A DNA stretch of 64,000 nucleotides, from the NCBI RefSeq assembly GCF_000024865.1, contig NC_013595.1, positions 6,076,001-6,140,000 on the forward strand. Reading direction: 5' to 3'. The DNA is from Streptosporangium roseum DSM 43021 (GTDB taxonomy: Bacteria > Actinomycetota > Actinomycetes > Streptosporangiales > Streptosporangiaceae). Under the pieces are notes generated by a model. That model was not told where the DNA came from, did not search any database, and was given only the letters and a program-made list of their open reading frames with translations. Shown one piece after another: positions 7,085 to 15,979 of this stretch (position 1 is the stretch's first letter; each line of letters opens with the position of its first letter). The position numbers and the translations under genes were made by a program.

Positions 7085-7926
7085 GAATTGCCGCGGCTCC
7101 CATCTCCTGGGGCGTGTGCGAGGTGCCGGGCTGGGGACACCAGATGACCCGGGAAAGAGTGCTGGCCGAGATGCGGGAGCTGGGCCTGACGGCCACCGAG
7201 CTGGGCCCCGACGGCTTCCTGCCCCCGGAACGCGAGCAGCGCACCCGCCTGCTCGACGGGTACGGCCTGCGCGCGGTCGGCGGCTTCGTCCCCGTCGTCC
7301 TGCACGACCCCGGCCATGACCCGCTGCCGGGCCTGCGGGCCGCGCTGGCCTCCTTCGAGGAGGAGACGGTGGTCGTCCTGGCCGCCGCCACCGGCGCCGA
7401 CGGCTACGACGCGCGTCCCTCACTGGACGCGGAGGGCTGGCGGACGCTCCTGGGCAACCTGGACAGGATCCGGCGCGAGACGGCCCACCTGGTCACCCTG
7501 CACCCGCACGTCGGGACCATGGTCGAGACCAAGGACGAGGTGGAGCGGGTGCTCGACGGCAGCGCGGTCCCGCTCTGCCTGGACACCGGCCACCTGCTCA
7601 TCGGCGGCACCGACCCGATGGACCTCGTCCGCGAGACTCCCGAACGGATCGCGCACGTCCACCTCAAGGACGTCGACACCGCCCTCGCCGAGCGGGTCCG
7701 GTCCGGTGAGCTGTCCTACACCGAGGCCGTGAAGGCGGGGATCTACCGCCCGCTCGGCCGCGGCGACGTGGACGTCCCCGGCATCGTCGCCGGTCTGGGC
7801 GCCGCCGGATACGCGGGCTGGTACGTCATGGAGCAGGACGTCATCCTCGGCTCCGAGCCGCCCGGCGGCGCGGGCCCCCTCCACGACGTCCGCACGAGCG
7901 TGGCCTTCCTGGGGAGCCTCGCGTGA
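7081..7926 (+). CDS. iolE: TIM-barrel protein, IolE-like (2-keto-myo-inositol dehydratase or inosose isomerase)
   Basis: A 281-residue xylose-isomerase-like TIM-barrel protein. The start APISWGVCEVPGWGHQM and the segments TATELGPDGFLP, LCLDTGHLLIGG and VHLKDVD are typical of the IolE/IolI/IolH group. IolE dehydrates 2-keto-myo-inositol to the trihydroxycyclohexane dione that IolD opens. Since no other dehydratase candidate is present, IolE is the most likely role, although an IolI-type epimerase cannot be excluded. GTG 7081 overlaps the iolG stop (GTGA), so translation is coupled. Confidence 0.75.
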   Translation: MRIAAAPISWGVCEVPGWGHQMTRERVLAEMRELGLTATELGPDGFLPPEREQRTRLLDGYGLRAVGGFVPVVLHDPGHDPLPGLRAALASFEEETVVVLAAATGADGYDARPSLDAEGWRTLLGNLDRIRRETAHLVTLHPHVGTMVETKDEVERVLDGSAVPLCLDTGHLLIGGTDPMDLVRETPERIAHVHLKDVDTALAERVRSGELSYTEAVKAGIYRPLGRGDVDVPGIVAGLGAAGYAGWYVMEQDVILGSEPPGGAGPLHDVRTSVAFLGSLA

Positions 7927-8885
7927 CCGACGTGCTGACCATGGGGCGGGTCGGGGTGGACATCTATCCGTTGCAGGTGGGGGTGTCGCTGCGGCGGGTG
8001 GAGACCTTCGGCAAGTATCTGGGCGGCAGTCCGGTCAACGTGGCGGTGGCCGCGGCGCGGCTGGGCCGTTCCAGTGCGGTGATCACCCGGACCGGCGCCG
8101 ATCCGTTCGGGTTGTTCGTTCATGATGCGTTGCGGGAGTACGGGGTCGATGACCGGTATGTCAGTGCGGTGCCGGGGCTGCCGACGCCGGTGACGTTCTG
8201 TGAGATCCGGCCGCCGGAGGATTTCCCGCTGTATTTCTATCGCTGGCCGAAGGCGCCGGATCTGGAGATCCTGGCGGGGGAGCTGGATCTGGAGGCGGTG
8301 GCCGGGTGCCGGTTGTTGTGGGCGACGGTGACGGGGTTGTGTCAGGAGCCGTCGCGGGGGGCGCACTGGGCGGCGTGGCGGGCGCGGGGGCGGCGGGCGC
8401 ACACGGTGCTGGATCTGGATTACCGGCCGATGTTCTGGTCGGATGCGCGGGCGGCGCGGGTGCAGGTACAGCGGGCGCTGGGGCAGGTGACGGTGGCGGT
8501 GGGCAATCTGGATGAGGTGGAGGTGGCCACCGGCACGCGGGATCCGTATGAGGCGGGCCGGTTGCTGCTGGAGGCGGGGGTGGAGTTGGCGATCGTCAAG
8601 CGGGGGTCGGCCGGGGTGGTCGGGATGCGCGCGGGGGAGACGGTGGAGGTGGCGCCGGTGGAGGTGGAGGTGGTCAACGGGCTGGGGGCGGGGGACGCCT
8701 TCGGTGGGGCGTTGTGTCACGCCCTGCTGGAGGGCTGGCCGCTGGAGCGGACGCTGCGGTTCGCGAACGCGGCGGGGGCGATCGTGGCCGGGCGGCTGGC
8801 GTGCGCTCCGGCGATGCCCACCCTCGACGAGATCGAGGACGTCCTGTCGGGTGAGTCTCCCAGAGGAGAGACCGCACATGCGTGA
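7923..8885 (+). CDS. iolC: 5-dehydro-2-deoxygluconokinase
   Basis: A 320-residue PfkB-type kinase phosphorylating 2-deoxy-5-keto-gluconate. The sugar-binding GG motif (GKYLGGSPVNVAVAAARLG) is near residue 36, and the PfkB C-terminal signature with the anion hole and catalytic Asp (NGLGAGDAFGGALCHALL) is near residue 252. It overlaps iolE by 4 bp and the following aldolase by 8 bp. Oddity: from about 7950 to 8780 its codons end in G or T far more than in all neighbours (runs such as gttgttcgttcatgatgcg), while the gene ends look like the surrounding operon, suggesting a replaced tract. Confidence 0.9.
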   Translation: MTDVLTMGRVGVDIYPLQVGVSLRRVETFGKYLGGSPVNVAVAAARLGRSSAVITRTGADPFGLFVHDALREYGVDDRYVSAVPGLPTPVTFCEIRPPEDFPLYFYRWPKAPDLEILAGELDLEAVAGCRLLWATVTGLCQEPSRGAHWAAWRARGRRAHTVLDLDYRPMFWSDARAARVQVQRALGQVTVAVGNLDEVEVATGTRDPYEAGRLLLEAGVELAIVKRGSAGVVGMRAGETVEVAPVEVEVVNGLGAGDAFGGALCHALLEGWPLERTLRFANAAGAIVAGRLACAPAMPTLDEIEDVLSGESPRGETAHA

Positions 8886-9759
8886 GGAGGACTACCGCCG
8901 GCTGCTCGACGACCGGGCCCGATATCCGGAGCGGGTGGCCGAGGCGGCCGCCGCGCGCGGGCGCAGGCCGCTGCTGGCCGGCCGCGACCAGTTGCTGATC
9001 ATCGCGGCCGACCACCCGGCGCGCGGCGCGCTCGGCGTCGGTGACCGCCCGATGGCCATGGAGAGCCGCGCCGGCCTGCTCGACCGGCTGACGACCGCCC
9101 TGGCCAGGCCCGGCGTGGACGGGCTGCTGGCCACCCCCGACATCGTCGAGGACCTGCTGCTGCTCGGCGCCCTGGAGGGCAAGCTCGTCATCGGGTCGAT
9201 GAACCGGGGCGGCGTGCAGGGCTCGGCGTTCGAGTTCGACGACCGCTTCACCGCCTACGACACCGCCTCGATCGTCCGGATGGGGCTGGACGGCGGCAAG
9301 ATGCTCTGCCGGATCGGCCTGGACGACCCCGTCACCGCCGCCACCCTGGAGTCCTGCGCCAGGGCGATCACCGAGCTGGCCTCGCACGGCCTGATGGCGA
9401 TGATGGAGCCGTTCTGGTCGCGGCGGGTCGGCGGCGCGGTCAGGCACGACCTGTCCCCGGAAGGGATGATCCACGCCATCAACGTCGGCCAGGCACTCGG
9501 CGCGACCTCCGCGCACACCTGGCTGAAGATCCCGGTGATCGAGGACATGGAACGCGTCATGGAGGCCACCACGCTGCCGACCCTGCTGCTCGGCGGCGAT
9601 CCCACCCAGGCGCCCGACCGGGTCTTCGACTCCTGGGGCAAGGCGCTGCGGCTGCCCGGTGTGCGGGGCCTGGTCGTCGGCCGGGCCCTGCTCTACCCGC
9701 CCGGCGACGACGTGGCGGCGTCCGTGGACACCGCCGTGAGCTTGCTGGAGACCTCATGA
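8878..9759 (+). CDS. Aldolase of the Cgl0158-like (beta/alpha)8-barrel family, probable IolJ substitute
   Basis: A 293-residue protein resembling the corynebacterial Cgl0158 barrel family that sits in actinobacterial iol operons. Conserved-looking blocks are LLIIAADHPARGALG (near residue 39), GSMNRGGVQGSAFEFDDRF, MLCRIGLDDP and WLKIPVIEDMERV, whose Lys could serve as the Schiff-base residue (inference). It would split 2-deoxy-5-keto-gluconate-6-phosphate into dihydroxyacetone phosphate and malonate semialdehyde, the step done by the unrelated class II aldolase IolJ in Bacillus. No IolJ is present here. It starts inside the end of iolC. Confidence 0.7.
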   Translation: MREEDYRRLLDDRARYPERVAEAAAARGRRPLLAGRDQLLIIAADHPARGALGVGDRPMAMESRAGLLDRLTTALARPGVDGLLATPDIVEDLLLLGALEGKLVIGSMNRGGVQGSAFEFDDRFTAYDTASIVRMGLDGGKMLCRIGLDDPVTAATLESCARAITELASHGLMAMMEPFWSRRVGGAVRHDLSPEGMIHAINVGQALGATSAHTWLKIPVIEDMERVMEATTLPTLLLGGDPTQAPDRVFDSWGKALRLPGVRGLVVGRALLYPPGDDVAASVDTAVSLLETS

Positions 9760-10604
9760 CGCACATTCCCCGCGGCACCGCCGCCGACGCCCCGTGGGCG
9801 GTGAAGATCACTCCTGAGTCGGCCGGGTGGACCTATGCCGGACTGCGGGTCGTGGACCTGTCCGGCGGGAGCGTGGAGTTCGCCACCGGTGACGAGGAGA
9901 TGCTGGTCCTCCCCCTGTCGGGCTCGTGCGAGGTCACCGCCGACGGCCTGCGGCTGCCGCTGGCCGGGCGCACGTCGGTCTTCGACGCGGTGACCGACTT
10001 CGCCTACCTGCCGATCAGGACGTCCGCCCGGATCACCGGCACGGGCCGTTTCGCACTCCCCGCCGCCCGCGCGACCCGCCGCTTTCCCATCCGGTACGGC
10101 CCGGCGCACGAGGTCCCGGTCGAGGTCCGCGGCGCCGGCCAGGCCAGCCGCCAGGTCAACAACTTCTGCGCTCCGGACGCCTTCGACTGCGACAAGCTCG
10201 TCGCGGTCGAGGTGCTCACCCCCGGCGGCAACTGGTCGTCCTACCCGCCGCACAAGCACGACACCGCCTCCGAGCACGAGGCCGTCCTGGAGGAGATCTA
10301 CTACTTCGAGGGCGGCCCCGGCTACCAGCGGGTCTACGGCACCCACGACACGCTGGCCGAGGTGGCGGGCGGAGACGTGGTGCTGGTCCCGCACGGCTAC
10401 CACGGCCCGTCGATGGCGGCCCCCGGCTACGACCTGTACTACCTCAACGTGCTGGCCGGGCCCGCCCCCCAGCGGTCCATGGCCTTCTGCGACGATCCCA
10501 ATCACGCCTGGATCCGCTCCTCCTGGGCGGACCAGGTGGTCGACCCCCGCCTGCCGCGTCGCGTCACGGACGCCCGTGGCGGATCCCCTGGAGACGCTTC
10601 ATGA
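9756..10604 (+). CDS. iolB: 5-deoxy-glucuronate isomerase
   Basis: A 282-residue KduI/IolB cupin converting 5-deoxy-glucuronate to 2-deoxy-5-keto-gluconate. The metal-site residues are visible in SSYPPHKHD and EEIYYFEGGPGYQRVYG near residue 180 and HGYHGPSMAAPGYDLYYLNV near residue 213. Length is normal for the family. ATG 9756 overlaps the previous stop (ATGA), and the stop overlaps the iolD start in the same way. Confidence 0.92.
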   Translation: MTHIPRGTAADAPWAVKITPESAGWTYAGLRVVDLSGGSVEFATGDEEMLVLPLSGSCEVTADGLRLPLAGRTSVFDAVTDFAYLPIRTSARITGTGRFALPAARATRRFPIRYGPAHEVPVEVRGAGQASRQVNNFCAPDAFDCDKLVAVEVLTPGGNWSSYPPHKHDTASEHEAVLEEIYYFEGGPGYQRVYGTHDTLAEVAGGDVVLVPHGYHGPSMAAPGYDLYYLNVLAGPAPQRSMAFCDDPNHAWIRSSWADQVVDPRLPRRVTDARGGSPGDAS

Positions 10605-12439
10605 GACTGACAGTGGCCCAGGCGCTCGTGCGCTTCCTCGCCCAGCAGTGGACCGAACGCGACGGCGCCGAGCAGCGGCTGATCGCCGGATGCCTGGGCA
10701 TCTTCGGCCACGGCAACGTCGCCGGCATCGGCCAGGCCCTCGCCGAACAGGGCGCCGGCACCCACGCGGCCCTGCCCTACTACCTGGCCCGCAACGAACA
10801 GGCCATGGTGCACACCGCCGTCGGCTACGCCCGTACCCGCGACCGTCTGACCACCTTCGCCTGCACCACCTCCATCGGGCCCGGCGCCACCAACCTCGTC
10901 ACCGGCGCCGCCCTGGCCACCATCAACCGCATCCCGGTGCTGCTGCTGCCCGGCGACGTCTTCGCCACCCGCGCCGCCTCCCCGGTGCTGCAGGAGCTGG
11001 AAGACCCCCGCTCCTACGACGTCACCGTCAACGACACCCTGCGGCCGGTCAGCCGCTTCTTCGACCGGATCAACCGCCCCGAGCAGTTGCCCTCGGCACT
11101 GCTGGCCGCGATGCGGGTGCTGACCGACCCGGCCGAGACCGGCGCGGTCACCCTGGCCCTGCCCCAGGACGTCCAGGCCGAGGCCTACGACTGGCCCGAG
11201 GAGCTGTTCCGCCGGCGCGTCTGGCACGTGGCCCGCCCGGTGCCCGAACCCGCCGCGCTGGCCCGCGCCCAGGACCTGCTGCGGCGATCACGCCGGCCGC
11301 TGATCGTGGCCGGCGGCGGCGTCAAACACAGCCAGGCCTCGCATCAGCTGGCCGCCTTCGCCGCCCGCCACCGCATCCCGGTCACCGAGACCCAGGCAGG
11401 CAAGGGCGCCGTGCCGTACGACCACCCGTACGCCGCCGGCGCGATCGGCCACACCGGCAGCGCCGCGGCCAACACCCTGGCCCGCGAGGCCGACCTGGTC
11501 ATCGGCATCGGCACCCGCTACAGCGACTTCACCACCGCCTCACGCACGCTGTTCGCCGGCGCGGCCTTCCTCAACATCAACATCACCGCCTTCGACGCGG
11601 CCAAGCACTCCGGCCAGATGCTCGTCGCCGACGCCCGCCAGGCGCTGGACGCGCTGGAGCCCGGCGACTGGAACGCCGACCCCGCCTGGAGCGCCAGAGC
11701 CACCGAGCTGACCCGCGACTGGCAGGCCGAGATCGAGCGCGCCTACGGGGGGACGGAGCTGACCCAGCCGGTGATGCTGGGAATCGTCAACCAGGCCGCC
11801 GAGGGCGGCGTGGTGGTCAACGCGGCCGGGTCCATGCCCGGCGACCTGCACAAGCTGTGGCGGGCCACCGACCCCGGCCAGTACCACGTGGAGTACGGCT
11901 ACTCCTGCATGGGATACGAGATCGCCGGCGGGCTCGGGGTGAAGCTGGCCGCGCCGGAGCGAGAGGTGTTCGTGCTGGTCGGCGACGGCTCCTACCTGAT
12001 GATGGCCCAGGAGATCGCCACCGCCGTGCAGGAGGGCGTCAAACTCGTCGTGGTGCTGGTCGACAACCACGGCTTCGCCTCCATCGGCAACCTCAGCGAA
12101 TCCGTCGGCGCCCAGCGGCTCGGCACCTCCTACCGGATGCGCGGCCCCTCGGGCGAGCTCGACGGGGCCTTCCTCCCGGTGGACCTGGCCGCCAACGCCG
12201 CCAGCCTGGGCGCCGACGTGCTGACGGCGAACGACCCCGGCACGCTGCGGACCGCACTGGCCAAGGCCATGGCGTCCACGCGCACCACGGTCGTCCACGT
12301 CGAGACCGTCCCCGGCCCAAGTCCCGAGACCACGGCCTGGTGGGACGTGCCGGTGGCCGAGGTGTCGAGCCTGCCCGAGGTCAGGACCGTGCGCCGGCAC
12401 TACGAAGACCACAAACGCGACCAGCGGCCCTACCTCTGA
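10601..12439 (+). CDS. iolD: 3D-(3,5/4)-trihydroxycyclohexane-1,2-dione hydrolase
   Basis: A 612-residue thiamine-diphosphate enzyme that opens the inositol-derived ring to 5-deoxy-glucuronate. The N-terminal Pyr domain shows the activating Glu in ARNEQAMVHTAVGYAR (near residue 66); the PP domain carries the GDGSYLMMAQE...N cofactor motif near residue 460. The long family-specific N-terminal LTVAQALVRFLAQQWTERDG is intact. Ring hydrolysis is the committed step of inositol catabolism, so this gene anchors the pathway assignment. Its TGA overlaps the ATG of the PiT transporter gene. Confidence 0.93.
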   Translation: MRLTVAQALVRFLAQQWTERDGAEQRLIAGCLGIFGHGNVAGIGQALAEQGAGTHAALPYYLARNEQAMVHTAVGYARTRDRLTTFACTTSIGPGATNLVTGAALATINRIPVLLLPGDVFATRAASPVLQELEDPRSYDVTVNDTLRPVSRFFDRINRPEQLPSALLAAMRVLTDPAETGAVTLALPQDVQAEAYDWPEELFRRRVWHVARPVPEPAALARAQDLLRRSRRPLIVAGGGVKHSQASHQLAAFAARHRIPVTETQAGKGAVPYDHPYAAGAIGHTGSAAANTLAREADLVIGIGTRYSDFTTASRTLFAGAAFLNINITAFDAAKHSGQMLVADARQALDALEPGDWNADPAWSARATELTRDWQAEIERAYGGTELTQPVMLGIVNQAAEGGVVVNAAGSMPGDLHKLWRATDPGQYHVEYGYSCMGYEIAGGLGVKLAAPEREVFVLVGDGSYLMMAQEIATAVQEGVKLVVVLVDNHGFASIGNLSESVGAQRLGTSYRMRGPSGELDGAFLPVDLAANAASLGADVLTANDPGTLRTALAKAMASTRTTVVHVETVPGPSPETTAWWDVPVAEVSSLPEVRTVRRHYEDHKRDQRPYL

Positions 12440-13419
12440 TGGGATGGACGCTGGCGTTCGCCACGGTGGCGATCCTCTTCGTGCTGATCAGCGGGGCCAA
12501 CGACGGAGCCACGCTCCTCGGCCTCGGGCTCAGGTTCCCCCGCTCGCCGGGATGGGCGATCGCCTCGCTTCTCGTGGTGGTGCTCTTCGCCGGGCCGTAC
12601 CTGCTGGGCATCGCGGTCGCCCGGACCTTCACCGAGCGGCTGGCGGGGCTGGGGACGAGCGGCGGGGCGACGGCGTTCCTGGCGGGGGTGGTGATCGCGG
12701 TGGTCGTGGTCGCGGTCCTGACCGGCAGGGGCCTGCCGACCAGCCTGACGCTCGCGGTGATCGGCGGCATCACCGGCGCGGGGTTCGGCGCCGGCCTGCC
12801 GGTGTCGTGGTCGAGTCTGGGCGCGGTCCTGGCGATCGGGGCCGGCGCGCCCCTGGTCGGCCTGGCCCTGGGCTACCTGCTGGGGACCCTGTCGCGCAGG
12901 GTTCCGTCCTACCGCCGGATGCCCCGGCTCGTGCTCGCCGCCCACCTGCTGGCCTACGCGGCCCAGTGCGTGGCCTACGCGGTGAACGACGGCCAGAAGA
13001 TGATCGCGGTGGTGAGCGTCGCGGTCGACGTGGGCCGCGACGGGCTGGGCGGGGTCGGCCCCGTCGAGGTGCCGCCGGCGTGGATGGCCGTCCTGGTGGC
13101 GCTCTTCCTCGCCGGGGCCCTGACCAGCCTGACCCGTGTCGGGGAGCGGCTGGGCCGCGGCCTGGTCATCACCCGGCCGCTGCACATCGTCTCCGCCGAG
13201 ACGGCGGCCACCGGCGCCGTCCTGGGCAGCTCGGCTCTGGGCAGTCCGGTGAGCATGACCCAGTCGATCACAGCCGGAGTCGTCGGCGTAGCAGCCAGTG
13301 AGGGAGCCAGGAGAGTGCGATGGCAGAGCGTCATGAACATGGGTACGGCATGGCTGGTCACGCTGCCGTCGTCGATGGCCCTGGGCTGCCTGGCCGGGCT
13401 CGCGCTGAGGCTGCTGTGA
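12439..13419 (+). CDS. PiT-family inorganic phosphate transporter
   Basis: A 326-residue membrane protein with about nine to ten hydrophobic helices. The two PiT repeats are marked by GANDGATLLGLG (near residue 19) and AYAVNDGQKMIAVV (near residue 179), the sodium/phosphate-binding signatures of this family. It is directly coupled to iolD (TGATG overlap), which is unusual for a housekeeping phosphate carrier and ties phosphate movement to inositol breakdown. PiT carriers are reversible, so it could release phosphate freed from an organic phosphate, or import it; direction is not readable from sequence. Confidence 0.85.
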   Translation: MGWTLAFATVAILFVLISGANDGATLLGLGLRFPRSPGWAIASLLVVVLFAGPYLLGIAVARTFTERLAGLGTSGGATAFLAGVVIAVVVVAVLTGRGLPTSLTLAVIGGITGAGFGAGLPVSWSSLGAVLAIGAGAPLVGLALGYLLGTLSRRVPSYRRMPRLVLAAHLLAYAAQCVAYAVNDGQKMIAVVSVAVDVGRDGLGGVGPVEVPPAWMAVLVALFLAGALTSLTRVGERLGRGLVITRPLHIVSAETAATGAVLGSSALGSPVSMTQSITAGVVGVAASEGARRVRWQSVMNMGTAWLVTLPSSMALGCLAGLALRLL

Positions 13420-14075
13420 GCGGCGCCGACGGCCGCGCCCGGCGGTTCCTGCGGGCCTGGGACGATGTGCGCGGCCGGTCCGGGCGGCGGGTCGTCGACC
13501 TGGTCCGCCACCAGGTCGCCGTCGTCCGGGCGGGAGCCGTACTGGCCCGCTCGACCGCGACCGGCGAGATCGAACGGTCGGTCGCGCGCACCCAGATGGC
13601 CGAGGTGGAGCACGAGGGCGACGCGGCGCGGGGCGAGCTGGTGCGCGTCCTTCGGCGGGTGCTGGCCACCCCCGTCGACCGGGAGGACCTGTTCCGGATC
13701 TCGCGGTCGATCGACGACGTGCTGGACCACCTGCGCGACTACGTACGCGAGACCGACCTGTTCGGACCGGAGGATCTCGGCTTCGCCGTCGAGCCGCTGC
13801 AGGCGGTGATCGACGGCCTCGACGAGCTGGAGACCGCCGTCCTGAAGATGATCGAGGATCCCGGCTCGGTCACCGTGGCCGTGCTGGCCACACGCAAAGC
13901 CTGCAGCCGGGTCCGCCAGCTCTACCAGACCCGGCTCACCGAACTGTTCACCGGGCCGCTGGAGATGGACACCCTGCGCGGACGCGAGCTGCTGTCGCGT
14001 CTCGACGCGGTGGGCCGGCGGCTCGGCGAGGCGGCCGACGCGCTCGCCGACGCGATGCTCAAACGGAGCCACTGA
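13416..14075 (+). CDS. DUF47/PhoU-like partner of the PiT transporter
   Basis: A 219-residue, almost entirely helical protein of the DUF47 (PhoU-related, YkaA-type) family, which is commonly encoded next to PiT transporters and thought to modulate them. HEGDAARGELVRVLRRVLATPVDREDLFRISRSIDDVLDHLRDYVRE is the family core: the His-Glu near residue 65 and the ASP-rich DREDLF helix are typical. GTG 13416 overlaps the PiT stop. The pair travels as a unit inside the iol operon. It is followed by 77 bp before the ABC permease, with no promoter I recognise. Confidence 0.8.
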   Translation: MSGADGRARRFLRAWDDVRGRSGRRVVDLVRHQVAVVRAGAVLARSTATGEIERSVARTQMAEVEHEGDAARGELVRVLRRVLATPVDREDLFRISRSIDDVLDHLRDYVRETDLFGPEDLGFAVEPLQAVIDGLDELETAVLKMIEDPGSVTVAVLATRKACSRVRQLYQTRLTELFTGPLEMDTLRGRELLSRLDAVGRRLGEAADALADAMLKRSH

Positions 14076-14152
14076 TGACCAAGCGATGCCACTGAGGAAG
14101 CCGACGGGCCGCGCACCGCGTCGGTCCTCGCCAACCCCCTGAAGGAAGTACC

Positions 14153-15979
14153 ATGGCTCTTCTCACCAAGCCGGAAACGCCGCCACCTCCCTCTAGGCGG
14201 CGCAGACTGGTGTACCGGCTCCGCGTGCTGCGCCACGACCCCACCGCCGCACTCGGGCTGATTCTTGTCATTTTGCTCGCCTATCTCGTCGTGGCACCGC
14301 TGATCGCGGTGCTGTCGGACGCCTTCCGCCTGCAGTACGGCGACGACGTGCACGCCGGGCAGCAGCCGGGCGAATGGACCGGCTACTACATGTGGCGGGT
14401 GTTCCGGTCCCAGATCAGCGGTCTGCTGTTCTGGGAGCCGCTGCTCAACACGCTGGTGATCGCGGTGGGCACCACGCTGTTCGCGCTGGTCGTCGGGGGC
14501 GGCATGGCCTGGCTGGTGACCAGGACCAACGTGCCGGGGCGCAAGTGGCTCGCCGGCGCCCTGGTGGTCCCCTACATGCTGCCTTCGTGGACCTTCTCCC
14601 TGGCCTGGCTGTCGCTGTTCAAGAACGAGCGTGCCGCCGGGCAGGTCGGGTTCCTGCAGGCCCAGGGCATCCGGACCCCCGACTGGCTCGCCTACGGCGC
14701 GTTACCGATCATCGTCACCCTGGGGCTGCACTACTACCCGTTCGTGCTGCTCCTGGTCGGGAACGCGCTGCGCCGCATCGACGCGCAGCTGGAGGACTCC
14801 GCGCGGATCCTCGGCGCCCCGCAGCGGACCGTCATCCGGCGGATCGTGGTGCCGCTGATGCTCCCGGCGCTGTCCTCGGCCGTGCTGCTGGTGGTCGGCC
14901 GGGTGCTCGGCACGTTCGGCACGCCCTACGTGCTCGGCCTGCCGGCCGACTACCGGGTGCTGTCCACGGGGCTGTTCCAGTCGATCCGGGACCGCAGCAC
15001 CGGCGTGGCGTCCGTGCTCGCCACCGTCATCGTGGTCATCGGAGTCCTGATCGTCCTCACCGACACCCGGTTGATGCGCGAGCACCGCCGGTTCGTCACC
15101 GTGGGCGGCAAGGGCGCGATGGACCGGCTGAGCGACCTGCGCCGCTGGCGCTGGCCCCTGTTCGGGCTGGGCCTGGTGGTCTTCGTGGTGAGCGTCCTGG
15201 TGCCGGTGTTCACGCTGCTGCTGTCGACGGTCACCCGTACACCGCTGGACCTGTCGACCTTCACCCTCGACTACTGGCTCGCCGAGAAGCTGCCCGGAGC
15301 GGTCGGCTTCCCGCACGGTGTCCTGCGCGGTTCGGAGCTGTGGACGGCGGCGTGGAACTCGCTGCGCATCGTCGGCCTGGCCTCGCTGATCTGCGCGGTC
15401 GCCGGCCTGCTGATCGGGTACGTCGTGGTGCGCGGCACGGCTCCACGCGTCGCCGCGTTCCTCCGCCAGGTCTCCTTCCTGCCCTACCTCATCCCCGGCA
15501 TCGCGTTCGCGGCCGCCTCGCTGTCGCTGTTCGCCGTCGCCAGGGGACCCCTTCCCGCGCTGTACGGGACGACGTTCCTGCTGATCCTGGTGATGGCCGT
15601 GACGCACCTGCCGTACAGCTCGCGCTCGGGCATCGCGGCGATGATGCAGCTCGGCCGCGAGCCGGAGGAGGCCGCGCAGATCGCCGGGGCCTCCTGGTGG
15701 CAGCGGATGCGGCGGATCATCTTCCCGATCCAGAAGGGCGCTCTCGTCACCGGGATCGTGCTGCCGTTCATCTCCGGGCTCAAGGAGCTCAGCATCGTCA
15801 TCATGCTGACCACCACCGGGACGCAGCTCCTGACGACCCTGTCGATCGGCCTCGTGGACTACGGATACACCCAGCTCGCCAACGCGGTCGTACTCGTGAT
15901 CGCCTTGGTCTCCTTCACCATGACCTACCTGACCCAGCGTCTGACCAAGAGCAGCCTGGCGTCCGGCCTAGGAGGATAG
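14153..15979 (+). CDS. ABC transporter permease, fused two-domain (AfuB/FbpB/ThiP type)
   Basis: A 608-residue permease consisting of two tandem membrane domains of about six helices each. Each half carries an EAA loop for ATPase contact: EDSARILGAPQRTVIRRIVVP near residue 215 and EEAAQIAGASWWQRMRRIIFP near residue 504. This fused architecture is characteristic of transporters for ferric iron, thiamine, and sugar phosphates (AfuABC is established as a hexose-phosphate importer). No binding protein is adjacent; the one at 3872-5041 belongs to the right class and is proposed as partner. The ATG follows GAAGGAAG. Confidence 0.88.
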   Translation: MALLTKPETPPPPSRRRRLVYRLRVLRHDPTAALGLILVILLAYLVVAPLIAVLSDAFRLQYGDDVHAGQQPGEWTGYYMWRVFRSQISGLLFWEPLLNTLVIAVGTTLFALVVGGGMAWLVTRTNVPGRKWLAGALVVPYMLPSWTFSLAWLSLFKNERAAGQVGFLQAQGIRTPDWLAYGALPIIVTLGLHYYPFVLLLVGNALRRIDAQLEDSARILGAPQRTVIRRIVVPLMLPALSSAVLLVVGRVLGTFGTPYVLGLPADYRVLSTGLFQSIRDRSTGVASVLATVIVVIGVLIVLTDTRLMREHRRFVTVGGKGAMDRLSDLRRWRWPLFGLGLVVFVVSVLVPVFTLLLSTVTRTPLDLSTFTLDYWLAEKLPGAVGFPHGVLRGSELWTAAWNSLRIVGLASLICAVAGLLIGYVVVRGTAPRVAAFLRQVSFLPYLIPGIAFAAASLSLFAVARGPLPALYGTTFLLILVMAVTHLPYSSRSGIAAMMQLGREPEEAAQIAGASWWQRMRRIIFPIQKGALVTGIVLPFISGLKELSIVIMLTTTGTQLLTTLSIGLVDYGYTQLANAVVLVIALVSFTMTYLTQRLTKSSLASGLGG

